A DNA stretch of 64,000 bases from Corallococcus sp. EGB. GTDB lineage: Bacteria; Myxococcota; Myxococcia; Myxococcales; Myxococcaceae. The translations under genes and the position numbers were made by a program. A model generated the notes under the pieces. That model did no database searches and had not been told where the DNA came from. It saw nothing but the letters and a program-made list of their open reading frames with translations. The DNA is taken from contig NZ_CP079946.1 of NCBI RefSeq assembly GCF_019968905.1, positions 6,793,356-6,857,355 of the forward strand, given 5' to 3'. The first letter of the stretch is position 1, and each line of letters starts with the position of its first letter. Of this stretch, positions 1 to 8,990 are shown piece by piece.

Positions 1-2600
1 TTCAGCGCCGCCGCATCATCCACGTCCGGGCACTCGGGCCCCACCTGCTGGTGCACCTGCGCCAGCACGGACGCGCCCAGCCGCTGGCGGCCCTTCGCGA
101 TGTCCAGGAACAGCAGGCGCGTGTCCCCCGCCACGTCCACCGGCTGCGGCGTCAGCGTGACGCGCGCGTCGAGCACCGGCGCGAACGCGGTGATGATGAG
201 CGACAGGGGCGCCGTCACCGCCTTCTTCTGGCCGTCCTCCTGCCACTGCGTGCGCATGGACATGGAGTCCTTGCCCACCGGGATGGCGATGCCCAGCGCA
301 GGGCACAGCTCCATGCCCACCGCGTGCACCGCCGCGTAGAGGTTCGCGTCCTCGCCGGGGCTGCCCGCCGCCGCCATCCAGTTGGCGGACAGCTTCACGT
401 CCGACAGCTTCGCGATCCGCGCCGAGGCGATGTTGGTGAGCGCCTCGCCCACCGCCATGCGCGCGGAGGCGGCCGCGTCCACCAGCGCCACCGGGGTGCG
501 CTCCCCCAGCGCCATGGCCTCGCCCGTGTCCGACATCAGCGAGGACAGCGTCACCGCGCAGTCCGCCACCGGCACCTGCCACGGGCCCACCATCTGGTCG
601 CGCGCCGTGTGGCCGCCCACGGAGCGGTCGCCAATGGTGATGAGGAACGACTTGTCCGCCACCGTCGGGTGCGACAGCACCGCGTGCGCCACGGCCTTCA
701 GGTCTGTCGGGATGCTCAGCGGCGCGTGCCTCAGCGGGCGCGACGCGAAGTCGCGGTGCATGCGCGGCGCCTTGCCGAAGAGGACGTCCATGGGCAGCGC
801 GATGGGCGTGTCCCCCAACTCGCGGTCCGTCAGCGTGAGCACCTGCTCCTGGGTGGCCTCGCCCAGCACGGCGAAGGGGGCGCGCTCGCGCTCGCACAGC
901 GCGGCGAAGCGCGGCAGGTCCTCCGGCGCCACGCCCAGCACGTAGCGCTCCTGCGCCTCGTTGCACCAGATTTCGACCGGGGACATGCCCGGCTCGTCGT
1001 TGGGCACCTCGCGCAATTCCAGCCGGCCGCCCAGCCCGTTGTCGTGCGCCAGCTCCGGCAGCGCGTTGGACAGGCCGCCCGCGCCCACGTCGTGGATGGA
1101 GCGCACGGGGTTCTTCTCGCCCAGCATCCAGCACTGGTCGATGACCTCCTGGCAGCGGCGCTCCATCTCCGCGTTGTCCCGCTGCACGGAGGCGAAGTCC
1201 AGGTCCGCCGCGCTCGCGCCCTGCGCCATGGAGGACGCCGCGCCGCCGCCCAGGCCGATGAGCATCGCCGGGCCGCCCAGCACGATGAGCTTGTCGCCCG
1301 CGCGCAGCGGGGCCTTCTTCACGTGGTCCGCGCGGATGTTGCCCAGGCCGCCCGCCAGCATGATGGGCTTGTGGTAGCCGCGCACCTCCACGCCCTCGGG
1401 CGTGGGCACGTGCTGCTCGAAGCTGCGGAAGTAGCCGGTGAGGTTGGGCCGGCCGAACTCGTTGTTGAACGCGGCGCCGCCCAGCGGCCCGTCCACCATG
1501 ATGTCCAGCGCGGACACGATGCGGTCCGGCTTGCCGTAGGGCACCTCCCACGGCCGCGCGAAGTCCGGCAGGCGCAGGTGGCTGACGGAGAAGCCGGTGA
1601 GCCCCGCCTTGGGCTTCGCGCCGCGTCCGGTGGCGCCCTCGTCGCGGATTTCACCGCCCGCGCCCGTGGCCGCGCCCGGGTACGGCGAGATGGCGGTGGG
1701 GTGGTTGTGCGTCTCCACCTTCATCATGATGTGGGCCGGCTCGCGCACGGTGCTCCACTCGCGCGCCTCGCCCTGCGGGAAGAAGCGCTCCACCTCGAAG
1801 CCCTCGATGACGGCGGCGTTGTCCTTGTACGCGGACAGCACGCCGCCCGGGCTCTGGGCGTAGGTGTTCTTGATGGCCTGGAACAGCGAGCGCTCGCGCG
1901 GCTGGCCATCCACCGTCCACGACGCGTTGAAGATCTTGTGGCGGCAGTGCTCGCTGTTCGCCTGCGCGAACATCATCAACTCCACGTCGGTGGGGTTGCG
2001 CTTCAGCTCCGTGAAGCGCGCCACCAGGTAGTCGATCTCGTCCTCCGCCAGCGCCAGGCCCAGTTCACCGTTGGCCTTCGCCAGCGCCGCGCGGCCTCCG
2101 CCCAGCACGTCCACCCGCGTGAGCGGCCGGGGCGAGTCCGTGCGGAACAACACCTCCGCGTCCTCCAGCCGGGGCAGCACCGCCTGCGTCATCCGGTCGT
2201 GGAGCACCGCCTCCACACCCTCCGCCTCGTTCGCGTCCAGCGGCCGGCCGCCGGGGCCGGTGAGGAAGAACGCGATGCCGCGCTCCATGCGGCGCACCCG
2301 CGGGAGGCCGCAGTGGTGCGCGATGTCCGTCGCCTTGGAGGCCCACGGCGACACCGTGCCCGGACGCGGCACCACCAGCAGCAGCGTGCCGGTGCGCTCG
2401 CGCTTCGCCGCGTGGGGGCCGTACTCCAGCAGGCGCTCCAGCCTCGCGGACTCGTCCTGCGTCAGCGGCGCGGACGCGTCCACGAAGTGCACGAACTCCG
2501 AGTAGAGGGTGGCCACCGTAGGCACCCGCTCCCGGCAACGGACGAGCAGCTTGGCGAGCCTGAATTCGGAGAGGGCCGGAGCCCCGCGCAGCGTGAGCAT
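1..2600 (-). CDS. purL: Phosphoribosylformylglycinamidine synthase (PurL), C-terminus outside the window
   Basis: De novo purine synthesis enzyme that converts FGAR to FGAM with ATP and glutamine. About 866 codons are visible. The reading frame stays open to the window edge, where it reads [18 protein letters not shown], which lines up with E. coli PurL near residue 870 of 1295. So this is the large single-chain type, and its C-terminal glutamine amidotransferase domain lies beyond position 1. The N-terminus ([18 protein letters not shown]) and the following [11 protein letters not shown] stretch are typical of large PurL. The ATG at 2600 has AAGGA five to six bases upstream. The gene is divergent from the metalloprotease gene at 2861. 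A long open frame on the opposite strand is a G+C shadow. Identity is secure; only the length is unknown. Confidence 0.95.
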   Translation of the reverse strand, partial: MLTLRGAPALSEFRLAKLLVRCRERVPTVATLYSEFVHFVDASAPLTQDESARLERLLEYGPHAAKRERTGTLLLVVPRPGTVSPWASKATDIAHHCGLPRVRRMERGIAFFLTGPGGRPLDANEAEGVEAVLHDRMTQAVLPRLEDAEVLFRTDSPRPLTRVDVLGGGRAALAKANGELGLALAEDEIDYLVARFTELKRNPTDVELMMFAQANSEHCRHKIFNASWTVDGQPRERSLFQAIKNTYAQSPGGVLSAYKDNAAVIEGFEVERFFPQGEAREWSTVREPAHIMMKVETHNHPTAISPYPGAATGAGGEIRDEGATGRGAKPKAGLTGFSVSHLRLPDFARPWEVPYGKPDRIVSALDIMVDGPLGGAAFNNEFGRPNLTGYFRSFEQHVPTPEGVEVRGYHKPIMLAGGLGNIRADHVKKAPLRAGDKLIVLGGPAMLIGLGGGAASSMAQGASAADLDFASVQRDNAEMERRCQEVIDQCWMLGEKNPVRSIHDVGAGGLSNALPELAHDNGLGGRLELREVPNDEPGMSPVEIWCNEAQERYVLGVAPEDLPRFAALCERERAPFAVLGEATQEQVLTLTDRELGDTPIALPMDVLFGKAPRMHRDFASRPLRHAPLSIPTDLKAVAHAVLSHPTVADKSFLITIGDRSVGGHTARDQMVGPWQVPVADCAVTLSSLMSDTGEAMALGERTPVALVDAAASARMAVGEALTNIASARIAKLSDVKLSANWMAAAGSPGEDANLYAAVHAVGMELCPALGIAIPVGKDSMSMRTQWQEDGQKKAVTAPLSLIITAFAPVLDARVTLTPQPVDVAGDTRLLFLDIAKGRQRLGASVLAQVHQQVGPECPDVDDAAAL

Positions 2601-2860
2601 GAAGGTCCTTGCGAACGGGTGACGGGAGGTAACAGCGGGGCCGTCCTTATCACTGCGCCCCGCGTCACAACGTCCGGAGTTCGTGCCAGGACGCCCGCAC
2701 AGCACCCAGGTGGGTGAACCACCGCCGACGTGGGCCCTCCTCCGTCCCCTGGGTCATGCCCCAGAGTCCCGGCCATCCATGGATTCACCTGACAGTCAGA
2801 CATTCATGCTTTGCTTCCCAAGCTTCACGAACAGTCGTTTCGTCACACTGGGGGCATGTC
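2601..2860. promoter_or_regulatory. Divergent intergenic region between purL and the M4 protease gene
   Basis: This 260-base stretch must hold promoters for both flanking genes. On the minus strand TTGTGA followed about 14-15 bases later by GATAAG/TAAGGA (roughly 2650-2675) is a loose sigma70-like candidate for purL. The last 60 bases before 2861 are less G+C-rich than their surroundings, as expected for a promoter. No riboswitch or purine-repressor palindrome was recognised. The placement is tentative. Confidence 0.25.
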
Positions 2861-4753
2861 ATGACGCGAAAGAACCGCTGGCTCCTCGCCGGCCTGACGT
2901 TCACGCTGTCCGCATGTGGTGTGGGAGGACCTGAAGCCGAGGCGCCTTCCCCTCCTTCCGAGGCCCGCCTGGGGGACCTGCGGTCGGCGCTGGGAGCGCT
3001 TCCTGGCGCGGAGGTGAGAGGGGTGCACTCGGACGGCGTGCCCCAGTTCATCCAGGGGGAGCTGGGCACGACGGGCCGTCCCATCCCGGGTGCCAGCGCC
3101 TGGCAGGCGCACGCGCTGCTGGAGCCCACCCTGCGGCGCGTGCTGCCCGCCTTCCGGCTGACGGAGAAGGACGTGGTGCCGCAGCGCATCCAGCGGGACT
3201 CGCTGGGCCACACGCACGTGCGCTACGCGCAGACCAAGGGAGGACTCCCGGTGGTGAACGAGGAGCTCATCGTCCACCTGGACGCGCAGGGGCAGGTGTA
3301 CGCGGTGAACGGCACCGCGCGCGACGGTGAACCCCTGCCGGCCCGGGCCCGCCTCCGCGCGGAGGCCGCGCGCGAGGCGGCGCTGGCGACGTCCCCGGCG
3401 GGCAGCAGCGCGGGAGCGCCCCGGGAGGTCTTCCTCCGGCCGGCCCCGGAGGCGGCCCTGGTCCGGGCCTTCGAGGTGGTGGTGTCCGGCCAGGACGCGG
3501 ACGGCCTGCCGCTGCGCGACCGCGTCTACGTCAGCGCGGCGGATGGCCGCGAGGTGCTGCGCGCGCCGGAAATCCATGCCGCGCGCTTCCGCAACGTGTG
3601 CTCGGTGGGGGGGACCAACCCGGGCCTGTGTCGGCCTGAAGGCATCCAGCCCAAGGGGGACCCGGTCATCGACAGGACGTACGACCACCTGGGCCTGTTC
3701 TACGACTGCTTCCAGCAGAACTTCGCCCGCGACTCCTTTGACAACGCGGGCGGGTCGCTGACGGCGAAGGTGCACTACGGCAACCACTATGCGAACGCGT
3801 ACTGGGACGGAACCACGCTGGTGTGCGGCGACGGCGACAGTACCTACCTCGCGCCACCGTGCACCGACCCGGACATCGTCGTGCACGAGTACATGCACGC
3901 CGTGACGGAGCTCACGTCCAACCTCGTCTACAGCGGCCAGTCCGGCATGCTCAGCGAGTCCATGTCCGACATCTTCGCCGCGACGTGCACGAGCTGGGCG
4001 ACGGGCACCTGGAGCACCGGGCCGGACGTGTGGCGCATTGCCGAGCAGGCTTTCACGCCGAGCGACCCCACGGACGCCCTGCGCTACATGGACGACCCCA
4101 TGCTGGACGGCGACTCCGTGGACTACGCCCCGGACCTGGTCGCCGGCACGGACGTGCACTACGGCTCCGGCGTGCCCAACCTGGCGTTCAAGCTGCTGGC
4201 CACCGGTGGCGTGCACCCGCGAGGCAAGTCGCAGGTGAACGTGCCGGCCATCGGCGTGGAGGCGGCGGCCCACATCTTCTATTACGCCAACACCTACGTC
4301 TTCCCCTCCAACACCACCCTCGACGGCGCCAGGCTGGGGACGCGGACGGCGGCGCAGAACCTGGGCTACAGCACCGCCGTCCAGGACGCGTTGGAGGCAG
4401 CGTGGAACGCGGTGGGAGTGGGCCTCCCCCCGCCGCCGCCCGGCTGCGTGCCGCTGCCCAACAACACCACGGTGTCCATGATCTACGGCAGCGCCGGGTC
4501 TGCGAGGAGCTACTGCTTCGACGTGCCCGCGAACACGCCCTCCACGGTGACCATCTCCGGCGGCACCGGGGACGTGGACCTCTACACGCGCTTCGACCGG
4601 TCGCCCACGACGCAGCTCTACGACTGCCGTCCGTACCTGACGGGAAACAACGAGACCTGCAACCTGGCGGCGCGGCCCAACGCGGGCCGCCAGTGGATCA
4701 TGCTCCGGGGCTACACGGCCTACAGCGGCGTGAGCCTGACCGTGCACTACTGA
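2861..4753 (+). CDS. Secreted M4 (thermolysin-family) metalloprotease lipoprotein with C-terminal PPC domain
   Basis: A zinc endopeptidase, 630 aa. The N-terminus is a lipoprotein signal ending in lipobox LSAC (Cys about residue 19). A propeptide follows (FTP/PepSY-like region, about 60-240), then the catalytic domain. HEYMH at 342-346 and the third zinc ligand E366 (in SESMSD) keep the exact 24-residue spacing of thermolysin H142/E166. H433 in DVHYGSG matches the transition-state His. The last 110 residues form a pre-peptidase C-terminal (PPC) beta domain that is normally removed during maturation. An in-frame ATG at 2714 would add 49 residues ahead of the signal peptide; 2861 is preferred because it starts MTRKNRWLLAGL directly after a G-rich Shine-Dalgarno stretch. 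Likely role: degrading prey or environmental protein. Confidence 0.93.
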   Translation: MTRKNRWLLAGLTFTLSACGVGGPEAEAPSPPSEARLGDLRSALGALPGAEVRGVHSDGVPQFIQGELGTTGRPIPGASAWQAHALLEPTLRRVLPAFRLTEKDVVPQRIQRDSLGHTHVRYAQTKGGLPVVNEELIVHLDAQGQVYAVNGTARDGEPLPARARLRAEAAREAALATSPAGSSAGAPREVFLRPAPEAALVRAFEVVVSGQDADGLPLRDRVYVSAADGREVLRAPEIHAARFRNVCSVGGTNPGLCRPEGIQPKGDPVIDRTYDHLGLFYDCFQQNFARDSFDNAGGSLTAKVHYGNHYANAYWDGTTLVCGDGDSTYLAPPCTDPDIVVHEYMHAVTELTSNLVYSGQSGMLSESMSDIFAATCTSWATGTWSTGPDVWRIAEQAFTPSDPTDALRYMDDPMLDGDSVDYAPDLVAGTDVHYGSGVPNLAFKLLATGGVHPRGKSQVNVPAIGVEAAAHIFYYANTYVFPSNTTLDGARLGTRTAAQNLGYSTAVQDALEAAWNAVGVGLPPPPPGCVPLPNNTTVSMIYGSAGSARSYCFDVPANTPSTVTISGGTGDVDLYTRFDRSPTTQLYDCRPYLTGNNETCNLAARPNAGRQWIMLRGYTAYSGVSLTVHY

Positions 4754-4883
4754 CGCACCCGGCGCTCGCCCCCGCCGCATACCCGCGGTGAGGGTGGGCA
4801 CCTGGGGGCTGGCCTCCTCGCGGGCCCTGGGCGAAGAATGCGCGCCCGGGGCCGCTTCGGGCCTCGGGCGAGGTCAGAGGGGC

Positions 4884-5441
4884 ATGAGGGACGAGCGCGT
4901 CATCTTCAGCAGCAGCGTGGACAGCCTGTACCGCAAGGTGCTGGCCCCCTCCCTGACGCCCGAACTGGTGGACCGGCTGCGCGCGCGGGGGATGAACCTC
5001 CACGCGCCGCTGCTCGCCGCCTACCCGCTGGCCGTCTGGGTGGACTGCCTGGCGGACACGGCCCGCACGCTCCACCCGGACCGGCCGGTGGAGGAGGGCC
5101 GGCGCCTGATGGGCCGGCGCATGGTGGAGGGCTACGCGCAGACGCTGGTGGGCGGCGCCGTCCTCACGCTGGCGCGCGTGGTGGGCCCCATGCGCTCGCT
5201 CGAGCGGATGCAGCACAACTTCCGCAGCGGCAACAACTACACGGAGACGCGGCTCACCATGCTGGGCCCCACCCAGGCGGACCTCTGGTTCAATGAGCCG
5301 GAGGCGCTGGAGGGCTTCGTGGACGGCGTGCTGGAGGAAGGGATGTTGCGCGTGGGAGTCCAGGGGCTCACCCTGCACCGCACCCGCCACTCGCCCGAAT
5401 CCGCCACCTACCACCTGGAGTGGGCCGCCCGGGCTTCCTGA
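4884..5441 (+). CDS. TIGR02265 / DUF2378 myxobacterial paralogous family protein
   Basis: 185 aa, which is the family's usual length. Recognisable features are the opening RVIFSSSVDSLYRKV, the central GRRMVEGYAQTLVGG, and RSGNNYTETRL, all matching the pattern of this Myxococcus xanthus paralogous family as I recall it. Function is unknown. No signal peptide or membrane segment is visible, so it is probably cytoplasmic. The ATG at 4884 is chosen over an upstream in-frame GTG at 4788 because AGAGGGG lies just ahead of it and the shorter protein fits the family. It is followed 12 bases later by the cysteine-rich gene and is probably co-transcribed with it. Confidence 0.85.
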   Translation: MRDERVIFSSSVDSLYRKVLAPSLTPELVDRLRARGMNLHAPLLAAYPLAVWVDCLADTARTLHPDRPVEEGRRLMGRRMVEGYAQTLVGGAVLTLARVVGPMRSLERMQHNFRSGNNYTETRLTMLGPTQADLWFNEPEALEGFVDGVLEEGMLRVGVQGLTLHRTRHSPESATYHLEWAARAS

Positions 5442-5453
5442 CCCCTTCCCTTC

Positions 5454-6548
5454 ATGTCCTCCATCCTTTCGACGCTGCCCGCCCTCTACCAGGACCTCCT
5501 GCCGGCCTTCTTCCGCAAGGACGCGCCCACGGAGACCAAGGCCACCTGTTCGAACTGCGCCATGAGCCGCGCCTCCGCGCCGGCCACCGTGGAGTCGGTG
5601 GACGGGGCGGAGCACCTGTTCCGGCCGGACACCAAGTGCTGCACGTACCAGCCCCGGCTGCCCAACTACCTCGTGGGCGCGCTGCTGTCGGATGACTCGC
5701 CGCAGATGGCGGAGGGGCGCCGGCGCATCGAGGCGAAGATCGACAGCCGCATCGGCGTGAGCCCGCAGTGGGTGAAGCCGCCGGCGAAGTTCAACCACCT
5801 GTACAAGAACGCGCACCAGTTCTTCGGCCGCGCGTCGTCGCTGCGCTGCCCGTACTACGCGCTGGAGACCGGCGGCTGCACCATCTGGGCGTACCGCGAA
5901 TCCGTCTGCTCGACGTTCTTCTGCAAGTACGTGGCGGGCCGGGACGGCCAGCGCTTCTGGATGTCCCTCAAGACGTACCTGACGCTGGCGGAGTTCCAGC
6001 TGTCGCGCCACGCGCTGCTCCAGCTGATGCCGGAGTTCCTGCTGGACGGCAAGGACAAGGCGGAGGTGGCCACCGCGCCGCTGTCCGTGGAGGACCTGGA
6101 CGACGCGGCGCCCCCGGCGAAGGCATACGCGGCGCTCTGGAAGGGGTACGCCGGGCTGGAGAAGGACTTCTACCGCGCCTGCTACGACGCCGTGCGCGCC
6201 GTGTCCCGGGACGAGCTGGAGCGGATGCTGGGCCTGGACGGCACCATCGAATTGAAGGTGCTGGAGAAGCTGCACACGAACGCCACCGCGCCCTCGCTGC
6301 CGCGCGTCCTGCGCTTCAACCCGGACGCGACGGTGAAGTGGTTGCCGGATGGCAGCGTGGCCCTGGGCTCGTACAGCGAATACGACGCGGTGGCCCTGCC
6401 GGGCGAGGCCTACCCGCTGCTGGTGGAGTTCACCGGCCAGAAGCCCGTGGACGCCGTGCGCCAGCACCTGCGCGACCACAAGCAGGCGGACCTGGATCCG
6501 GACATCCTCCTGGAGCTGTACCGGCACCGCATCCTCATCGAGCCGTGA
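5454..6548 (+). CDS. Conserved protein with eight clustered cysteines, possible metal or Fe-S binder
   Basis: 364 aa, not recognised as a named family. Eight cysteines lie in the N-terminal half: CSNC (C32, C35), CC (C62, C63), and a block C132-x9-C142-x9-C152-x4-C157. The pairing resembles the YkgJ-type zinc/iron-chelating CxxC...CC arrangement, so metal or Fe-S binding is an inference. The C-terminal half has no cysteines and looks like mixed alpha/beta with short repeated strands. No signal peptide is visible. It starts 12 bases after the TIGR02265 gene, so the two are probably translated from one message. Its stop is only 21 bases from the end of the convergent gene at 6570. Confidence 0.6.
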   Translation: MSSILSTLPALYQDLLPAFFRKDAPTETKATCSNCAMSRASAPATVESVDGAEHLFRPDTKCCTYQPRLPNYLVGALLSDDSPQMAEGRRRIEAKIDSRIGVSPQWVKPPAKFNHLYKNAHQFFGRASSLRCPYYALETGGCTIWAYRESVCSTFFCKYVAGRDGQRFWMSLKTYLTLAEFQLSRHALLQLMPEFLLDGKDKAEVATAPLSVEDLDDAAPPAKAYAALWKGYAGLEKDFYRACYDAVRAVSRDELERMLGLDGTIELKVLEKLHTNATAPSLPRVLRFNPDATVKWLPDGSVALGSYSEYDAVALPGEAYPLLVEFTGQKPVDAVRQHLRDHKQADLDPDILLELYRHRILIEP

Positions 6549-6569
6549 GCGCCGTCGCCGGTCGCGGAC

Positions 6570-7409
6570 TCAGGGCTGGCCCGCGAAGGCGCCCACGTCG
6601 CGCAGCCAGCGGGCGATCTTCTGGGTGCGCTCCCACGCGGGCTCGGCGGCGACCAGGTGCTCCGCCAGCCACGCGCTGAAGGCCGGGTCGCCCGCGCGCA
6701 GCCACGCGGCGGACTCGGCCAGCTCATGGGCGGCGGCCTCCCACGCGCGGCGCATGGCGCTGGCCACGGCCATCAGCTCCGAGATGCAGCGGGTGAACAC
6801 CTCCATGCCCACCGTCACCTCGTTGGCGGTGTCGCCGCAGGACAGGGCCAGGGCGCGCAGGTGGCCCAGGTCCTTGAGCAGCCCCTGCTCCAGCGCCGCG
6901 GCGGTGCCCAGGCGGGCCTGGGCGGCGCGCTGGAGCAGCTCCACGTCATCGCAGAGCTGACGGAAGGCCACGTCATCCCCCGCGGGGAAGCCCCCCCGGC
7001 GGCGCAGGCGCACGCCCACGGCCTGCCACAGGTTGCAGTAGACGAACACCTCGTCGACGCTGCGGCGCACGTGCGGCGGGATGTGGTCCAGGAAGTCCAC
7101 CACGCTCGCGCGGGCTTCGCGGATGAAGGCATCGCCCCGGGGGGTGTGCTCCACCACGCCGCGCGCGAGCTGGAGCACGCGCCAGGCCCACTGCAGGGCG
7201 CGCTCGGAGGTGGTGAAGAGCACCTCCACGCCGGTGCCCAGGGCGCCCGCGGCGTAGCTGGTGTCGGCGGTCGTCGGGGAGGGCACGGACGCGGGCCCTG
7301 CGTCTTCAGCGCACCCGTCCTGCGGGCGGGAAGCCGGTGGTCCCGCGTCCTCGCTGTCGGAGACGGCCCCGGGCTCGCGCGGCCTCGGCACCGTGTGCTC
7401 ACGCCCCAT
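6570..7409 (-). CDS. Hypothetical alpha-helical protein
   Basis: 279 aa, no family recognised. The first 50 residues are Pro/Ser/Asp-rich and probably disordered. The remainder is Ala/Leu/Arg-rich and looks like a long helical bundle (for example EARASVVDFLDHIPPHVR and AWEAAAHELAESAAWL). It has no signal peptide, membrane helix or catalytic motif. The ATG at 7409 is preceded by AAGGTG about ten bases upstream; an in-frame ATG at 7463 would add 18 basic residues and is less likely. It is convergent with the cysteine-rich gene and lies downstream of the DUF2383 gene on the same strand. Confidence 0.55.
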   Translation of the reverse strand: MGREHTVPRPREPGAVSDSEDAGPPASRPQDGCAEDAGPASVPSPTTADTSYAAGALGTGVEVLFTTSERALQWAWRVLQLARGVVEHTPRGDAFIREARASVVDFLDHIPPHVRRSVDEVFVYCNLWQAVGVRLRRRGGFPAGDDVAFRQLCDDVELLQRAAQARLGTAAALEQGLLKDLGHLRALALSCGDTANEVTVGMEVFTRCISELMAVASAMRRAWEAAAHELAESAAWLRAGDPAFSAWLAEHLVAAEPAWERTQKIARWLRDVGAFAGQP

Positions 7410-7508
7410 TCGCCACTTCACCTTCGTTCGCCGGAGGAAGCCCCTCCCTCCCGAATATCGCATGCCTCCCGGGGCCTCCAGGCCCGGATGTGCGATGCAT
7501 CACAAGTT

Positions 7509-7533
7509 GCCCATCCTCTCATCGGGGATGGGC
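7509..7533 (-). terminator. Terminator-like hairpin downstream of the DUF2383 gene
   Basis: GCCCATCC (7509-7516) and GGATGGGC (7526-7533) form a perfect 8-bp stem with a nine-base loop, 36 bases past the stop of the minus-strand gene at 7569. No T-run follows, so it may be a weak terminator or simply an mRNA 3' structure. Confidence 0.4.
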
Positions 7534-7568
7534 ACCTCGCGATGTCCGGCACTGCGCAACCCCTCCAT

Positions 7569-8006
7569 TCAGTGCAGGTTGGGATTGTGCTTCAGGCGGC
7601 TGAGCCGGTCATGCGTCTGCTTCTGGGCGGGAAGGAGCTGCTGACGCGCGAAGCTGCGGGCCTCGCCGTGGAGCTTGGCCACGTCGCGGTTGTAGTCCGC
7701 CAGGCCATGGTCCTCGCCCTGCTCCAGCGCGTCGATGGCGGCCTTCTCTCCCAGCAGGTCGGCCCCGCCCTGGACGATCTTCGCGAAGGTCCCCCAGACA
7801 CCGGAGCCCTCCGCCGGACTGCCGCCCAGCTTCTGGATGCGCTCCTTGAGCGCCTCGACGCGGGCCTCATGGTCATGGAGGCAGGCATCCACCTCCGTAC
7901 GGGCGATGTCGCTCTTCAGGTGTTTGCTCGCCTGCCGGTAGGTCTCCACGGCGGACAGCTCACCGCGCAGGAAGGAGTTCAGCGTCTCGATGTCGGTGTT
8001 GGCCAT
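7569..8006 (-). CDS. DUF2383 (PA2169-type) ferritin-like four-helix protein
   Basis: 145 aa. The opening NTDIETLNSFLRGELSAVETY and the later HDHEARVEALKERIQKLGG are the family signature; the fold is a ferritin-like helical bundle of unknown function, often stress-associated in other bacteria. Conserved Glu/His residues (E in RGELSAVETY, HDHE) are of the kind that bind metals in ferritin-like folds, but the metal site is an inference. The ATG at 8006 has AGGAG eight bases upstream, a strong start. It is transcribed away from xdhC, so 8007-8159 is a divergent promoter region. Confidence 0.85.
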   Translation of the reverse strand: MANTDIETLNSFLRGELSAVETYRQASKHLKSDIARTEVDACLHDHEARVEALKERIQKLGGSPAEGSGVWGTFAKIVQGGADLLGEKAAIDALEQGEDHGLADYNRDVAKLHGEARSFARQQLLPAQKQTHDRLSRLKHNPNLH

Positions 8007-8159
8007 GACGTCATCTCCTTGGTTTCCGGTGAATGCGATCGACTGGCGCAAAGGTGGTGTGCCGCGGCGGCCCGGCAACGAGCGCTGGCCTCCCCGTCCC
8101 CGCAGCGGGCATCCAGGAGAGCGCCCCGGGGCGAGCAGTCGTGGCAGACTCCCCGGCGC

Positions 8160-8990
8160 ATGTGGAATTGGGTTCACCAGCTCGCGGAGTGGGCACGAGG
8201 GGACGCGCCGTTCGCCGTCGTGACGGTGACGGAGTGCAAGGGCAGCACGCCCGCGTCTCCGGGCGCGAAGCTGCTGGTGCGCGCGGACGGCACCTTTCAC
8301 GGCACCATCGGCGGCGGCCACCTGGAGCAGCGGGTGCTCCAGGACGCCCGCGCCTGTCTCGCCCGGGGCGAGGCGCGCACGTTCCGCTATCCGTTGGGCG
8401 CGAGGCTGGGCCAGTGCTGTGGAGGGGTCGTGGACGTCTTCGTCGAACCCGTCAATCACGGGCCTCAGCTGTATCTCTTCGGCGCGGGCCACGTGGGGCA
8501 GGCGCTGTGCCGCATCCTGGAGGGCACCCCGTTCCGCGTGCACCTGGTGGACGAGCGCGCCGAGTGGGTCCAGTCCCCGCTCGTGCCCGCGGGCGTGGTG
8601 CGTCATGAAGAAGCGTGGGACGACTTCGCGGCGCGCGCGGTCTGGGACGACCAGCGCACCTACGTGGCGGTGATGACGCACCGCCACGACGTGGACCAGG
8701 ACATCATCGCCTTCGCCATCCAGAAGCCGGCCCGCTACATCGGCCTCATCGGCAGTGACACGAAGTGGGCCCGCTTCCGTCAGCGGTTGGATGCGAAGGG
8801 GGTGCCCGCCTGGCAGGTGGCCCGCGTCGAGTGTCCCATGGGGCTCCCCATCGGGGGAAAGTCGCCACAGGAGGTGGCCGTGAGCATCGCGGCCGGGCTG
8901 CTCCAGCGCCACCATGGGGTGGCCGCGGCAGCGGAGCCGGAAGCGGACGAGCCGCCGCTCCCCGCGCCCCTGCTATCCTCCGGGAAATGA
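8160..8990 (+). CDS. xdhC: Xanthine dehydrogenase accessory protein XdhC
   Basis: 276 aa. XdhC binds molybdenum cofactor, supports its sulfuration and delivers it to xanthine dehydrogenase. Diagnostic motifs are ECKGSTPASPGAKLLV near residue 25, GGGHLE, the paired Cys of LGQCCGG, a Rossmann-type FGAGHVGQAL in the middle, YIGLIGSD, and the C-terminal CPMGLPIGGKSPQEVAVSIAAG. The ATG at 8160 begins MWNWVHQLAEW, as in the family. Its stop overlaps the start of the dehydrogenase gene (ATGA at 8987-8990), implying translational coupling of chaperone and enzyme. Confidence 0.93.
   Translation: MWNWVHQLAEWARGDAPFAVVTVTECKGSTPASPGAKLLVRADGTFHGTIGGGHLEQRVLQDARACLARGEARTFRYPLGARLGQCCGGVVDVFVEPVNHGPQLYLFGAGHVGQALCRILEGTPFRVHLVDERAEWVQSPLVPAGVVRHEEAWDDFAARAVWDDQRTYVAVMTHRHDVDQDIIAFAIQKPARYIGLIGSDTKWARFRQRLDAKGVPAWQVARVECPMGLPIGGKSPQEVAVSIAAGLLQRHHGVAAAAEPEADEPPLPAPLLSSGK

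Noticed and set aside
51-2717. 888-codon open frame on the plus strand opposite purL
   Set aside because: Arg/His/Gln-rich nonsense composition and no ribosome site; the opposite strand encodes a clearly recognisable PurL.
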